DNA of 64,000 nt, from positions 20,438,502 through 20,502,501 of the forward strand of contig NC_089591.1 in assembly GCF_019320115.1 (NCBI RefSeq), read 5' to 3'. Source of the DNA: Miscanthus floridulus (taxonomy: Eukaryota > Streptophyta > Magnoliopsida > Poales > Poaceae). Shown here piece after piece: positions 46,818 through 58,600 of this stretch (position 1 is the first letter of the stretch; each line of letters begins with the position of its first letter). Below the pieces are notes generated by a model, which saw nothing but the letters and a program-made list of their open reading frames with translations, did not search any database and had not been told where the DNA came from. The position numbers and the translations under genes are program-made.

Positions 46818-48967
46818 ATGTCAGGAAAAGCCAGGAGGTAGCGGCCAAGGAAACTGAGGACGCACCTATAGATTTCAATGACTATGTTTCTAAGAATGAG
46901 CTCTGTGCCGTTCTTGATGACAAGTTCAATGAGATCCTTCAACAAATCACCAATTTGGCCAAGAGGATTGAAGATGTTGAACAACGACATCCTGAACCAC
47001 GTCCTGAAGATGATGATGATGATCTCTCTAAGGAGGACGATGGCGATGCGGAGGCTGAAGCCAAAGCTCAACGACGTGCTGAGGATGCACGTAACCAGTA
47101 ATCGGTTGAACTTTAACCGACGTGGTATGGGAGGTAACAACCAAGGTAATAATGATCCTTTCTCTAAAACCAAGTTTAAGATACCTCCTTTTTCTAGTTC
47201 TGCTGATCCTGAAGCATATTTAGATTGGGAGATGGCTGTAGATCAAAAATTTAGCTCCCATCAAGTACCTGAAGAATATAGAGTTAGACTTGCTACTAGT
47301 GAGTTTACTAGTTTTGCTCTTTTCTAGGTGGCATGATATTTGCAATAATGCTAATGCTAATGCTAATGCTCAAATACCTCAAACCTAGGACTATACTTCA
47401 ATGACGAATGAAATCAAGATTTGTTCCTCCATACTATCAGCGTGATCTGCGATTAAAACTGCAACAGTTTAAATCAAGGTACTAAAACTATTAGGGAATA
47501 TTATTACGAGCTTTTAATTGGTCTAGCACGTAGTAACATACAAGAGGATGATATGGATAAGTGTTCTAGATTTTTTGGAGGTTTACTATCGTGAAATACA
47601 GGATGTTCTTGACTATAAAGAATGGACTAGATTTTCCCAATTATATTATTATGCTATTAAAGCTGAAAGGGAAGTACAGGGACGACAACCTAGGCGATCC
47701 ATGACTCCATCCATGACTCCATCCATTCCTTCACGTCCAACCGAGGTGAGTAAATTTTCTAATGTGCAGACACCACCAGCGCCTGTAAAGAATAATTCTC
47801 CTATCACACCTTCTTCCAATGGATCTGCTACACCTTCCTCTAGCAGCTCTTCTAAAGTTGTGTGCCACCACTGTAAGGGCATGGGACATATTGCTAAAGA
47901 ATGCCCCTAGCAAACATGCATATATTGCTACTGATGATGGTGGGTATGCTAGTGCTAGTGATGAAGAGAATGAATTTGCACTTGCAACTGATCTTTATGC
48001 AGATAAATTTGTGGATAGTGCTGAAGATCCTGATGAGGTAATTGATAGTGTGGCATGCACTGCAGACTACAAATCAATCCTTGTTCAGCGTGTTTTGAGT
48101 ACACAAGTTGAGCCAGTAGACAAGCTACAACGCCATAATTTGTTTCAAATGTTCCTCATTGTCAATAATTTTCATGTTCGTGCTATAATTGATGGAGGGA
48201 GCAGCAATAACTTGGTAAGTTCTGAGCTTGTCAAGACTCTTGGTTTATCTACATGTGCTCTTCCACATTCATACCATGTTCAGTGGTTCAACAATAGTGG
48301 TAAGGCAAAGGTAACACAATCTGCTCGTGTGCAATTTTCTATCGGGTCATACCATGATTATGCTGATTTTGATGTCGTGCCTATGCAAGCTTGTTCACTT
48401 TTGTTAGGCCGCCCTTGGCAATATGATAATAATGTTGTACATCATGGTAGGCAAAATAGATATACTTTTATGTTTAAAGGAAAGACCATTGCTTTACTTC
48501 CTTTATCACCTGCTGAAATTATGCAATATGAAAAGGAACTTGCTGAAAAGAAAAAGAAAGTCCATGATAAAGACTTTAGCAAACCAACAAATGAACCATC
48601 AAGTAACATGAAAGAAGTTTTATTTGCTCTTAAATATGTTCTTGTTGATCATGATGAACCATGTTATGCCCTAACTTGTACATCGCCTATATGTCCACTT
48701 TGTCCTACTCCTAGTGCTATGCCTCTTGTTGGTACTAACCTTTTGCAGGAGAAGGAGGATGAATTCCCAATAGGGAAGCCACCATGGCAGCCGCCTTTGC
48801 GAAGGATGGGGCGCCAAGATGAATGTCTTCTTCCAGAACCATCGTTGCTGTCATCCAATGGAGGAGACGATCTACTTCAGTCGAGGATGACTTCAATTCA
48901 AGAAAGGGAGGATGATGAGGACATCACTACTTCATCGCATACAAGACAAGTAGAGGAGGAGGTCTAG
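46818..48967 (+). pseudogene. gag-protease of CRM-like element, running into the 3' LTR
   Basis: ATG at 46818 (MSGKARR) meets a stop at once, and the reading shifts frame several times. Gag part: acidic coiled-coil-like segment EILQQITNLAKRIEDVEQRH, capsid-like ADPEAYLDWEMAVDQKFSSH and EYRVRLATSEFTSFALFW, YYAIKAEREVQG, and zinc knuckle CHHCKGMGHIAKEC near 47870. After a frame change the protease frame continues uninterrupted: RHNLFQMFLIVNNFHVRAII with DGGSSNNLVS (active-site Asp), VQWFNNSGKAKVTQSARV, DFDVVPMQACSLLLGRPWQY. From LLQEKEDEFP, where reverse transcriptase would normally begin, it jumps to a short tail and stops at 48967, 18 codons inside the 3' LTR. Thus RT, RNase H and integrase are deleted in frame. 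A GCTAAT hexamer run lies at ~47348-47369. Confidence 0.75.
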
Positions 48968-49746
48968 CATGGGTGTCCAATTCATCTTTTCATGGTGGAA
49001 GCCTAGTCCAACTCAAGTTCGAAGTCCTAGTTTGGGCTCCAGGACTAGTCTGCCTTAAACTGGTCACCCAGGACGCATCCAGACTCTGTTTTCAACTGAT
49101 CCATATATGGTTGGAAAGCTAATTTGATAAGGAAGCCAATACAAGTGGTTTCATGTCAAAAGACCTTTGGAATCAACAGGAATCATCAAAATATTTCAGC
49201 ATCCAGAATCTGCCAGGGTGCTGCGACACCGTCTTTTAGTCTGTTGGACCGTGTATTGTGTTTGGGCCCATTAGGGGGCGCATCCAGGGGGGTGACACCC
49301 AAGACTCTATAAATAGCAGCTGTCGCTCTCCTTAGGGTTTGGGTTTTGTTTAGTTCTTGATTTCCTCATAAAACAGACATCGTTTTGCTGCAACTGTCGC
49401 CACTAAGGCCGCTTATTGTGAACCAGGGCCCCAGTTCTTGATCTTGTTCGCCTGTGGCAATTAGTCCTTTCGAATAAAGACTTGAACTCCTTCTTAATTT
49501 CATAAGCCTCATATTTATTTGCAATTTCAGATTGTGTTCATCCCGTTCTTACTTGTGTTCTCGATTCGCTTGTAGGAAAGCCTTCTCGGCGAGGTTAATC
49601 GCGTTCGCGTGGTTGATAACCAACGGAGCAGTGGTGTAACGGTTGCGGGGGTCCAAATCAATCTTGGTTCAAAGCTTAGATTGTGAACGTTGAGTCTCCA
49701 CCAATCGATGCTATGATACCTTTCGGAAGATCGGGCCTAGTTATCA
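48913..49746 (+). repeat. 3' LTR of CRM-like element
   Basis: Partner of 44728-45561. The first 55 bases are also the last codons of the upstream ORF. TATA box at 49307-49316. Confidence 0.92.
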
Positions 49747-49882
49747 CAAGTCAACACATATAATCATAAAAATAAACTTGTTTTAGTGAATGCATATCAA
49801 AGTTTTCACTAACACAAAAATGATGTGCAATGCATATGATGACATGGCATCTTTTAGGGTTTAAAACACTAGAGGTGTTATA

Positions 49883-49900
49883 ATCTTTCCCCCTAAAAGA
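49883..49900 (-). other. Polypurine tract of Tekay-lineage element
   Basis: On the minus strand CTTTTAGGGGGAAAGAT precedes the 3' LTR; upstream is the TTGGGACAAGATTTC segment typical of the end of grass chromovirus internal regions. Confidence 0.85.
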
Positions 49901-50059
49901 AATCTTGTCCCAAGATTTAATGTCCTAGGATAAAGTAATAGAAAAGGAAATGTGTCAAGCAAATACATTCAAAACCTGACCGTAAAATAGCTAAGGTCCC
50001 TTTACAAAACATGGTTCGTAAAGACAAAACACAACTAACATTATTCTATATTGACGCAA
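49901..50059 (-). other. 3' untranslated internal region of Tekay-lineage element
   Basis: Short non-coding piece between chromodomain and purine tract. Confidence 0.5.
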
Positions 50060-51420
50060 GAAACACCAGAAACTATTCTAGCAAGAAATCTTCAGATTCC
50101 CAAGTAGCTTCTTCTTCTTATTGTTGATTCCATCGTATCTTATAGAACTTGATTGTCCTCCTTTGTGTGACACAGTCTTTCTGATCCAGAACTCGGATAG
50201 GATATTCAGAATAGGTCAAATCAGGTTCAAGTTCCACTCCTTCAATATCAATATTTTGATCAGGCACTTGAAGACATTTCTTTAACTGGGAGACATGGAA
50301 CACATCGTGTACAGCTGAGAGATGTTCTGGTAACTTCAAGCGATATGCCACCTTTCCACACCTCTCCAATATTTGATATGGTCCAATATAACGAGGTGCC
50401 AACTTGCCTTTAACACTTAAATGGTTGACTCCCTTCATTGGTGATACCTTTAGATATACATAATCTCCCTTGTTAAACACCAATGGTCGACGCCATTTAT
50501 CTGCATAACTCTTTTGTCGGGACTGAGCTATCTTCAAATTATTTTGTATCTGCCTAACCTTCTCTTCTGTTTCTTTCACAAGGTCAACTCCAAAGAACCA
50601 TCTTTCCCTAGGTTCAGACCAATTTAGCAATGTTCTACATCTACGACCATAGAGTGCTTCAAATGGAGCCATCTTAATGCTCTCTTGATAACTATTGTTG
50701 TATGAGAACTCAGCCAAAGGCAAACATTCATCCCACTTATTGGAATAGTTAAGGACACAACACCTTAACATATCTTCAAGTATTTGATTTACTCTTTCAG
50801 TCTAACCATCAGTCTGTGGATGATAAGCGGTACTATACAGAAGTTTGGTACTCATCGAAGCATGCAATTGTTTCCAAAAGTTGGAAACAAACTGTGTACC
50901 TCTATCCGACACAATGGTCTTTGGTACACCATGTAAGCTCATGATTCATGCTAAATACATCTTGGCATATTGGATAGTGGGATATATACTCTTGACTGGA
51001 AGAAAATGTGCTGACTTAGTCGATCTACAATAACCCATATTGAGTCAAAACCTTTTGATGTCTTGGGTAGACCAACGATAAAGTCCATACTAATATCCTC
51101 CCACTTCCAAGCTAGAATAGGCAATGGTTGTAACTCTCCAGCGGACCTCAAATGTACAGCTTTTACTTTTTGACAAGTATCACACTTGGCTATATATCAA
51201 GCAATCTCTATCTTCATTTTGGTCCACCAAAATCTCTGTTTCAAGTCATGGTACATCTTATTACTTCCCAGATGAATAGAGAACCTAGTGGCATGTGCCT
51301 CTTCAAGAATCAACTGTCGCAACTCAGAAACCTTTGGTACCACTAGGCGATTCTTGAACCATAACACACCTACATCATCTATTCTGAAGCATGCTGCTTT
51401 TCCCTTCCTGACTCTTTCTT
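50060..51420 (-). pseudogene. Integrase with C-terminal chromodomain (Tekay-lineage)
   Basis: Inserts element DNA into the chromosome; the chromodomain is thought to direct it to chromatin with modified H3. Minus-strand motifs: KWEDISMDFIVGLPKTSKGF (first catalytic Asp) and WVIVDRLSQHIFF (~51.0 kb); AEFSYNNSYQESIKMAPFEA and LYGRRCRT (50771 onward); the GPY/F-type region GKLAPRYIGPYQILERCGKV and YRLKLPEHLSAVHDVFHVSQ; then the chromodomain YPIRVLDQKDCVTQRRTIKF, YKIRWNQQ, a TAG stop, EEEATWESEDFL. The stop lies inside the chromodomain; further stops and frame changes separate the blocks around 50.8-50.95 kb and 51.2 kb. Confidence 0.9.
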
Positions 51421-51469
51421 TGATATGGGTTATACCCTTGTTTTCTTTCTAAGCAGCAATAATTTGGTC

Positions 51470-51960
51470 TCAAATAGTTGATTCAACAATTATATTAGTC
51501 AAACTACCTTGCTGAATTATCACTATTTTCAACTTCTCCATCTCATGACATAAAGTCAGATCCATTGTCTTCATGGTTAGGCAATTGCAATGGCTCTTAC
51601 GACTGAGTGCATCTGCAACCACATTTGACTTACCAGGGTGGTAATGCACCTCCAAGTCATAATCTTTAATCAATTCTAACCATCTTCTTTGCCGTATGTT
51701 CAATTCTGATTGAGTAAAGATATACTTTAGACTCATGTGATATGTATAAATATGACAAATATTACCAAGCAGATAATGCCGCCAGATCTTCAAAGCATGG
51801 ACAACTGCTGCTAATTCCAGATCATGAGTTGGATAATGTTCTTCATGTCGCTTAAGTTGTCTAGAAGCATAGGCAATGACTTGGCCTTCTTGCATCAATA
51901 CACACCCAATACCAATACTAGAAGCATCACAATAAACATCGAATGGCTTCTCGATATCTG
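51470..51960 (-). pseudogene. RNase H domain (Tekay-lineage)
   Basis: Degrades the RNA strand of the RNA-DNA hybrid. The minus-strand frame has the block [40 protein letters not shown], and [20 protein letters not shown], the usual Ty3/gypsy signatures. It is continuous for about 140 codons and then stops. It follows the reverse transcriptase frame with a small break near 51.96-52.03 kb. Confidence 0.88.
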
Positions 51961-52030
51961 GCTATGCTAACACTAGTGTAGTGGTTAATAATCTCTTCAA
52001 AGTCTGGAAAGCTTCTTCATAATTAGGTGA

Positions 52031-52808
52031 CTAGACAAACTTGGCTTGGTTTTTCAATAATCCAATGATGGACTTGGATATTATAGAGAAATCTGGAATG
52101 AAACGATGGTAATAACCCACCATTCCTAGAAAACTTCGAACCTGATGAACAGTGGTTGGTGGTTTCCAATCTAGTATATCCTTAACTTTGCTTGGATCTA
52201 CCGCAACTCTTTCAGCCGACAAGACATGTCCTAAAAAATGTACTTCCTTTAGCCAGAAGTCACACTTACTGAACTTGGCATATAACTGATGTTCTCTTAG
52301 GCGTGTCAGGACAACTCTGAGATGGTCAGCATGTTCTTTCTTGTTCTTGGAATATATTAAGATGTCATCAATGAAGACCACTACAAACTTATCTAGCTCA
52401 GGCATGAATATTGAATTCATCAGATACATGAAGTGAGCTAGGGCATTTGTCAAACCAAAAGACATTACCAGGTATTCATATAATCCATATCTGGTGGTAA
52501 ATGCTGTTTTGGGAATATCTTCAGGCTTAATTTTGATTTGATGATAACCTAACCTCAAATCAATCTTGGAGAAAACCTTGGCTCCAGCTAGTTGATCAAA
52601 AAGTAAATCTATCCGAGGTAAGGGATATTTATTTTTAATTGTCACTTCATTCAATGGACGATAGTCAACACACAATCTCAGGATCTCATCTTTCTTTTTC
52701 ACAAAAATTGTAGGACATCCCCAAGGTGATCAACTAGGTTGGATAAAACCTTTATCAATCAACTCTTACAATTGAGTCTTCAACTTAGCTAATTCCTTGG
52801 GAGGCATC
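52031..52808 (-). pseudogene. Reverse transcriptase domain (Tekay-lineage)
   Basis: Copies element RNA into DNA. A continuous minus-strand frame of 223 codons (52702-52031) carries [60 protein letters not shown], the catalytic box [11 protein letters not shown] (an FIDD variant of YVDD, common in gypsy elements) and [17 protein letters not shown]. Upstream, the N-terminal part (PPRELAK-like, ~52.7-52.8 kb) is broken by stops. This is the best preserved enzyme domain of the element. Confidence 0.92.
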
Positions 52809-53414
52809 CTATAAAGCTCTCCTAGAGATTGGAGCTATTCTAGGCTTTAGATCTATTCCAAATTGAACATCTCTATCGGTTGGTAGACCGGGTAAATCTT
52901 CAGGGAAAACATCTAGAAATTCACAAACTATAGGGATATCTCTAATCTCCTTGATAGAAGTTGCACAAACTTTTTCCACTGATCTCTTTAAGATTGGAAG
53001 TTGGATAAGAAGTTGAGAATTACTATCTAGCAAACTCAACCTTATTGTCCTATTCAAAGTATCTACAATAGCTTTATGCTGATACATCCAGTTCATTCCC
53101 AAGATCACATCTATATCCTGATCCTTTAGAATAATCATGGTGGTGGGAAAAATGTGCCCACCTAGGTTTATGGGTACCTGGTACACCATTTCCTTAGTAC
53201 ATAGACGTCCCCCGAGCGACTATATATAGAAATTTTCCTTTGTTTCCCCAACTGGAATTTCATGCTTTATAACAAAGGTTCTATTGATGAATGTATGAGA
53301 TGCACCAGAATAAAAAAGCATAACCGCAGGATGATCAGCAATAGGAAACATACCCAGCATCATGGGTTCCCCTTCTAGAATCTCCCCAGCTTGAGTATAG
53401 AAAACCCACCCCAT
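52809..53414 (-). pseudogene. Aspartic protease region (Tekay-lineage), active-site Asp lost
   Basis: The minus-strand frame gives PAVMLFYSGASHTFINRTFV at ~53.3 kb. In active elements the motif is DSGA; here the codon is TAT (Tyr), so the catalytic aspartate is missing. After a stop near 53220 the region continues with [40 protein letters not shown] (the conserved ILGM(D/N)W block) and then the linker [20 protein letters not shown] that leads into reverse transcriptase. The protease normally cleaves the polyprotein. Confidence 0.88.
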
Positions 53415-54533
53415 CTTCTTTTCATTTTTGCCCTTTTGAGCATTTTGGTTATTGTTCTTGTCCTGAGCTTGACCCTATTGTTGATTTCCAAGAGCCTTCT
53501 GAAAATTTGGATTATACTGCTTAGGATACGGACATTCCCTAGAGAAATGATCGGACTTCCCACAATTGAAACATGGGTAATTGTGGCCTTAGGGTGTTGG
53601 AGCACGAACACTAGGAACATTTGTCTGTTGAGAGTTCAGGTAAGTTATGGCAGGACATACATTTGGTTGTTGACCGACTTGGAACTATGGCGGGCGATAA
53701 GGAGGACGGTAGTGATTCACCGGATGATAAATTATCTTCTATCTCTTTTGATTGCCATCAAAAGACCCAGATGGCATGCTCTTTTTCTTCTTAATTTCCT
53801 TATGCTGCTGATATTTCTCCTCTGAAGCAATAGCAATGTTAACTGCCTCATGATACATGACATTGGTATAGGTAGTCATCATGGTCTGAAGTCTAGTATT
53901 AAGGCCACACATGAACCACTTCTTCTTCTTGGCATCTGTGTTAACATGCTCAGGTGCGTACTATGAAAGGTGATTGAACTTGCCCACATACTGCATGACT
54001 GTTTGATCACCTTGCTTTAAAGCAAGAAACTCATCAAGCTTCATGGCCATAACTCCCTCTTGAATGTAATGGGCACAAAAAGCAGTGCGAAACTCGGCCC
54101 AAGTTACCCGAGTACTGTCTGGTCGCATGGCCACAAGGTTCGCCCACCAAGCGCCTGCTGCACCTCTAAGCTGTTGGGCAGCAAAAACAGGCTTCTAAAA
54201 CTCAGTGCATGGAATGAGGTCAAACTTCTGCTCCATGGTACGAAGCCAATCATTAGCTTCAAGTGGTTTGTCAGCCTTAGTAAATACTGGTGGTCGTGTA
54301 TCCGTGAAGTCAACATACATAGCTTCCTGCCTTTGATGATTATGACCATGATTCCCTTGCATCATATTTTGATTGCTTTGAGCTAACTCCTGAAGCAATC
54401 GAGCATTATCTACGGTCACATGGACCAGTGCCGCGATAGCATCAGCCAAAGTTGGCGGAACTGGTGGTGGATCAGGAACACCACCCTCGTCTTGCAAAGA
54501 ATCAGGAATATCCGAAGCCCGAGTATGAGGCAT
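53415..54533 (-). pseudogene. Gag capsid/nucleocapsid (Tekay-lineage)
   Basis: Structural protein of the particle. ATG at 54533 opens MPHTRASDIPDSLQDEGG; then NARLLQELAQSNQNMM, ANDWLRTMEQKFDLIPCTEF, a stop, AAQQLRGAAGAWWANL (capsid), FMCGLNTRLQTMMT, and a zinc knuckle CFNCGKSDHFSREC near 53.55 kb (CX2CX4HX4C intact). Several stops interrupt it. It is read just upstream of the protease and downstream of the leader ORF. Confidence 0.9.
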
Positions 54534-54707
54534 CTATTCATGACAAACCAAACTTTACTCACAAGCATTTATTGAAATATTAAAAGAGCTTACTACAAAC
54601 ACATTACATTGGGTTTACTTATTTATACACAAGTTTGCACTAAAGCAAGACTACCCAGCTTGACTAGAACTCACTATATTACAACTCTACTCTTCTCCTT
54701 GATCACA

Positions 54708-55276
54708 TCAAACCTCGAGATCGGTATCCATTCTAGAAACATTTCTGCCTTCATCATCACTTTCATTGACCACCACTACTTCTTCTGGATCCTCTTCTTC
54801 TTCCTCTTCAGGCTCATCATCATCTGCTATGATGACACCTAGGTCCATTGCATCAGCTAAGGCTCATGATTTGGATTCAGGAGGTTGTTCAACCTATGGA
54901 CTTCTTCATGTAGATTGGTATAATATTCTTCTAAGTCTTCTATATAGAACTCTAACTCATGAGCTCAGGCTCTAGCTACATCTTCTCTATGCCAAGCTTC
55001 ATTTCTTCCTTCCACCATACGAACTAATATACGCTCACAGTTCTTATGAGCAGTGGTGAGACACCTCAATTGATCTTGTAACTTGCCCACCTGGATGGCA
55101 TCCAAGGCCCTATCTCTAGTAGTCTGTGCTAATTCTGCTAAAAGCCTCTATACCTTAGCCTGGGGATCAGGCCTAAAGCTGCTACTGCTAGCACCATCAC
55201 TTCTAGGGGCAAGCTGGTGACAAGGAACTCCTTTGGGTCCAATGGACTTACAGGGTGTTACCTTGGTACGAGCCAT
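54708..55276 (-). pseudogene. Leader ORF with histone H3-tail-like N-terminus, coiled coil and acidic tail
   Basis: An extra ORF between primer binding site and gag. The ATG at 55276 opens MARTKVTPCKSIGPKG, then VPCHQLAPRSDGAS. Numbered without Met, residues A1 R2 T3 K4, T6, K9 S10, G12 and K14 equal histone H3 in register; after one inserted residue P, Q, L, A follow as in H3 16-21. Two Cys codons (TGT) sit where H3 has Arg 8 and 17. Next comes a serine-rich linker, a TAG (55148-55150), a heptad-rich segment (LLAELAQTTRDRALDAIQVG, LQDQLRCLTTAHKNCERILV, YIEDLEEYYTNLHEEVHRLN) with a TGA inside, and, after a frame change, an acidic tail (DDDEPEEEEEEDPEEV) to a stop at 54708. Total about 190 codons. 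No enzyme motif; function unknown. It is decayed like the rest of the element. Confidence 0.65.
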
Positions 55277-55642
55277 ACTATAGAAAGCAAGATTTAATAC
55301 AGTAAGAAACTCTGAGAAAAGTCTAAAGAGTAGCAAGGAATGGATTATACTACTCAACCCAAACTACGAGGGAAAGTAATTAACAAGTGGATTAATCATG
55401 ATGCACGAGTCATCCTTACAAAACTTAAACATCAAAGCTCCTAAAGTATATAAACAATAGTTCTTATTATATAGGGCATAACAAGATTACTACTCCATAC
55501 AAAGCCTTTTTAATCAAATAAGGAATGGCGAGAATGAATTAAGATAAGTCGGAAGCAGTTTGGACCAAATTAACAAGTCAAATTTATTTGTCCCAAATCG
55601 TTTTGAAGTTTTTGTAAAACAATACTACAACAATCTTTGTAA
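55277..55642 (-). other. Untranslated leader of Tekay-lineage element
   Basis: Between primer binding site and leader ORF; AT-rich, no feature recognised. Confidence 0.5.
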
Positions 55643-55658
55643 TGGTGCTCTAATACCA
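55643..55658 (-). other. Primer binding site of Tekay-lineage element
   Basis: On the minus strand the 5' LTR end TGCCACA is followed by GAATGGTATTAGAGCACC. TGGTATTAGAGC is one base off the common TGGTATCAGAGC site matching initiator methionine tRNA. Confidence 0.8.
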
Positions 55659-55661
55659 TTC

Positions 55662-58600
55662 TGTGGCAGAACCTCCTAAATTATAGGGCCCACATGCACC
55701 TGTCATTGTCCAATGACTTCTGACGACTATGCATATGTTCCTGGTAACTTAAGAAGCCTACCGGGTGTCCTCAGGAAACCCAAATCATCCATGGTTTCTT
55801 TCGAGCAAGATCCATCACAGAGTCATTGCAGTATTACAACAGTTTATTCATTAATATACATCAGAGTAAAATAGCGGAAGTCTTACAATAACTTAGTTAC
55901 AAAATAATTGTTTCAAAAACTAATTACAATTATTATTACAAACCATAGTAGTGGAGTAGCTTAGTAACATAAGACAAAACACACAATAAAGTGCCCTACC
56001 CAAGGGCCACACATTTACTTGTCATCTTCGATTTGAAAAACCATCATGCAGCATGGTCCAAAGTAGACCTGCGCATGAGGCTCACCTGCAACAAGGGTTT
56101 AACGAACCCTGAGTACAAAAGTACTCAACAAGACTTAATCGAAGTAACAATAGATAAGACTCAGGAATGTAGGCTCGGGGATTCAAGGTAAGGCTTTAGC
56201 AAGAATCAAAGTTCTTTTGCATAAAAGCTATCTAACAAGATTCTTTCTTTCAACATATAACTCTCATCAAGATCATATATGAATCTACCATGATCCATAT
56301 TGAGATTATGAACTTCATATCAAACCCTTTCTCAAATCTTCCTCAAGTTTCATTTATTAACTACGATGATGAACAGTGAGTTGAGTCTCCATAACCGAGG
56401 AGCAACGACAATTCGAACCGATTATAACCTAGCTAGGGATTCCCAACCACACGACATATGCAGGTCCCTAACCTACATATACCAACCTACCCTCAGATCC
56501 TCTAAAACAAGAACGGGTCCGCGCCACCCAAGAATACAGTACTCCACCAATCCAGCCCATTGCCACATGGGTACATGCTACTCTCGCCATCTCTCCACTC
56601 CTAGTGCGCGAGTAGCCATTCTCGTAATAGAATAGCTGAGTTAAGGCTTACTAGAGTATGTGGCTAGTACTACAAAGTCTCACCTCATGCAATTCAACAA
56701 CGGACAGTTCTTAATCGACACAGGTGGAAAGAGCCCGCTCACAAGACATCTATGTCTTGTGGCTCTCATACACCGAGTCCGCCCGGTCTAGATTTATTAC
56801 TCCACATGATTATACCTCATGATAGCATAAATAACCAATCGTATCCAAAAATCCACCGGTAATCACCTGACTTTTATCTATCTAAGCATAGCTAAGCATA
56901 ACTAGACCTTCCCTAATTAGAACTGGTAACAAGGTTGATATGGAAAAACAAGGTTGGTAATGCATCAATTAGGTTTCCACTCAACTCCTAATCACTTAAT
57001 GTAGTATTTAAAAGCAAAAGTGATATAAATTTGTAAAACACAAGGAAGGTTTAAATGCATCCGGGGCTTGCCTTGATTGTTGGAAAAGTTAGGTTCTGGA
57101 GATGTTCCACAGATATCAAACCTGACCTCAACAGGTGGATTAACTTCCTCAACAACTTGGTTGACTACCACGTTCTCACCTTCATTCACCACATGTAGTA
57201 ATAATGCCATGTTTAAAATGATGCGAGATATAAAACATGATGCTTGACGATGGATGCAAAAGTTAATAACTTGAATACAACTTTCCTTCGCGGTATAGTT
57301 ACAAGCCAAAAACTAACTAAACCTTTTTATAAACTCAAACACTTACTTTAAATGCCAAGGATCATTTTATGCTTATGACCCAAGGTCATCACTCAATCCC
57401 AAATTCAAACAAAACCTAAGTCATTAAGAGTTAATATTTGTTTTTATTAATTAAACAATTAATTCAAAATTATGAAATAAATCAACTTTTTCCAATTGAG
57501 CTCAAAATTTTTGTGAAGGCTCATCACATGATAACTAAGTGTAAAAACAATTTTCATAATTTTTCTATAATTATACAAGCCTAGAAAAATCATGAAAACC
57601 CATTTCTTAATTAATTTAAGCAATTTTTATCACCTTCAAAATGTACTTAAAAGTAACATTTAATATTTTTCCTAAAATGTTTACATCTCAGAGAGGTCAC
57701 ACAAAAATTTTCATAATTTTTTGAACTCTATTTAATTCTACACAAAATAAACAAATCATAGCACTATTTAATCATTTCTGCAAAAATTGAAAAATTCATT
57801 TTCAAATAAACGGTCACTGACATCGGGGTCCCACTTGTCAGTGAGAGTAGCACGACGGCGAGCCTTTGACCGGTGCGTTCTCGCTAGTGACGAGGTCTTC
57901 GGCGGCGGGACTCAGACCAACATGATCTCCTTGACATTGCGCACACACCGATGGCAGAGGTTGAATAGAGCGACGATGGTGGCTCAGCAGAGCACGGCCG
58001 ACATGCGCCCAGTGATTTAGTACCTCCCCAACAAAACTAAGGTCGTCAGCATACTCAGCACCTCCTAACGGACTTAACCAAGCACTCAATTGAACTAACG
58101 ACACACCACAACGCAGGTAGCGACGCGCATAGCGGTATAGCGGAGCAAAACCCATCGGCGTCCTATGGTCTCATGGCTACGGCATAGTAGAGGTTAAGAA
58201 GACTGCACAGGCATGATTAGTGGCTCACCCCGAAGCTGATGCGCTCGAGAACAACGGCTACGGCGAGTCGGAGCTAATTCGTCGATGTTGGAGACGATGG
58301 TGGCGGTGTGTACTCATGGTGAAGCTCCGTTCTGAGGAAAGTAGTTGACCAAATGATCAACGATCAAGCTCATGAGCATCATGAGAGAATGAAGATCAAG
58401 AAACAGCAAAAGCTAAAGCAAGAATCCCACCCGAACTCCCTGTCCACGGTGGAACTGATCTCGGCGGAGCCTTGCCGGGGTTGGAGAAGACGGGGTTACG
58501 CCGGCCAAACCAAAGGGAAAGAAGCTAGGCAAGTGGGTGATCTAGAGGCACTAGGTGATGGCAATCATGGTGACATGCTCGACTGAGACTAGGAGGGCGA

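Larger units (their letters stand above)
44728..49746 (+). mobile_element. CRM-like non-autonomous gypsy element with perfect TSD
   Basis: A 5,019 bp element has two 834 bp LTRs (44728-45561 and 48913-49746), both starting TGATGAGGACATC, and a CAAGT target duplication (44723-44727 and 49747-49751). Inside are a primer binding site, gag with zinc knuckle and protease. Reverse transcriptase, RNase H and integrase are missing. The protease frame joins a tail that runs on into the 3' LTR. That overlap of the terminal ORF with the LTR, and the gag/protease sequence, are features of the centromeric CRM lineage; lineage call is moderately sure. Confidence 0.8.
41089..49882 (-). repeat. 3' LTR of Tekay-lineage element, split by a nested element
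   Basis: Matches 55662-59389 along its length from TGTGGTAAAACCTCC to GGTGTTATA, in two pieces: 41089-44727 and 49752-49882. The break is exactly at CAAGT, duplicated on both sides of the insert; the other LTR keeps the unbroken site (ATACAAGTCAACAC at 59251). The inner terminus is TATAACACC on the minus strand instead of TGTAACACC, a single C to T change in the plus-strand reading. Confidence 0.92.

Noticed and set aside
53391..53825. 144-codon plus-strand frame
   Set aside because: Antisense shadow of the Tekay-lineage gag zinc-knuckle region.
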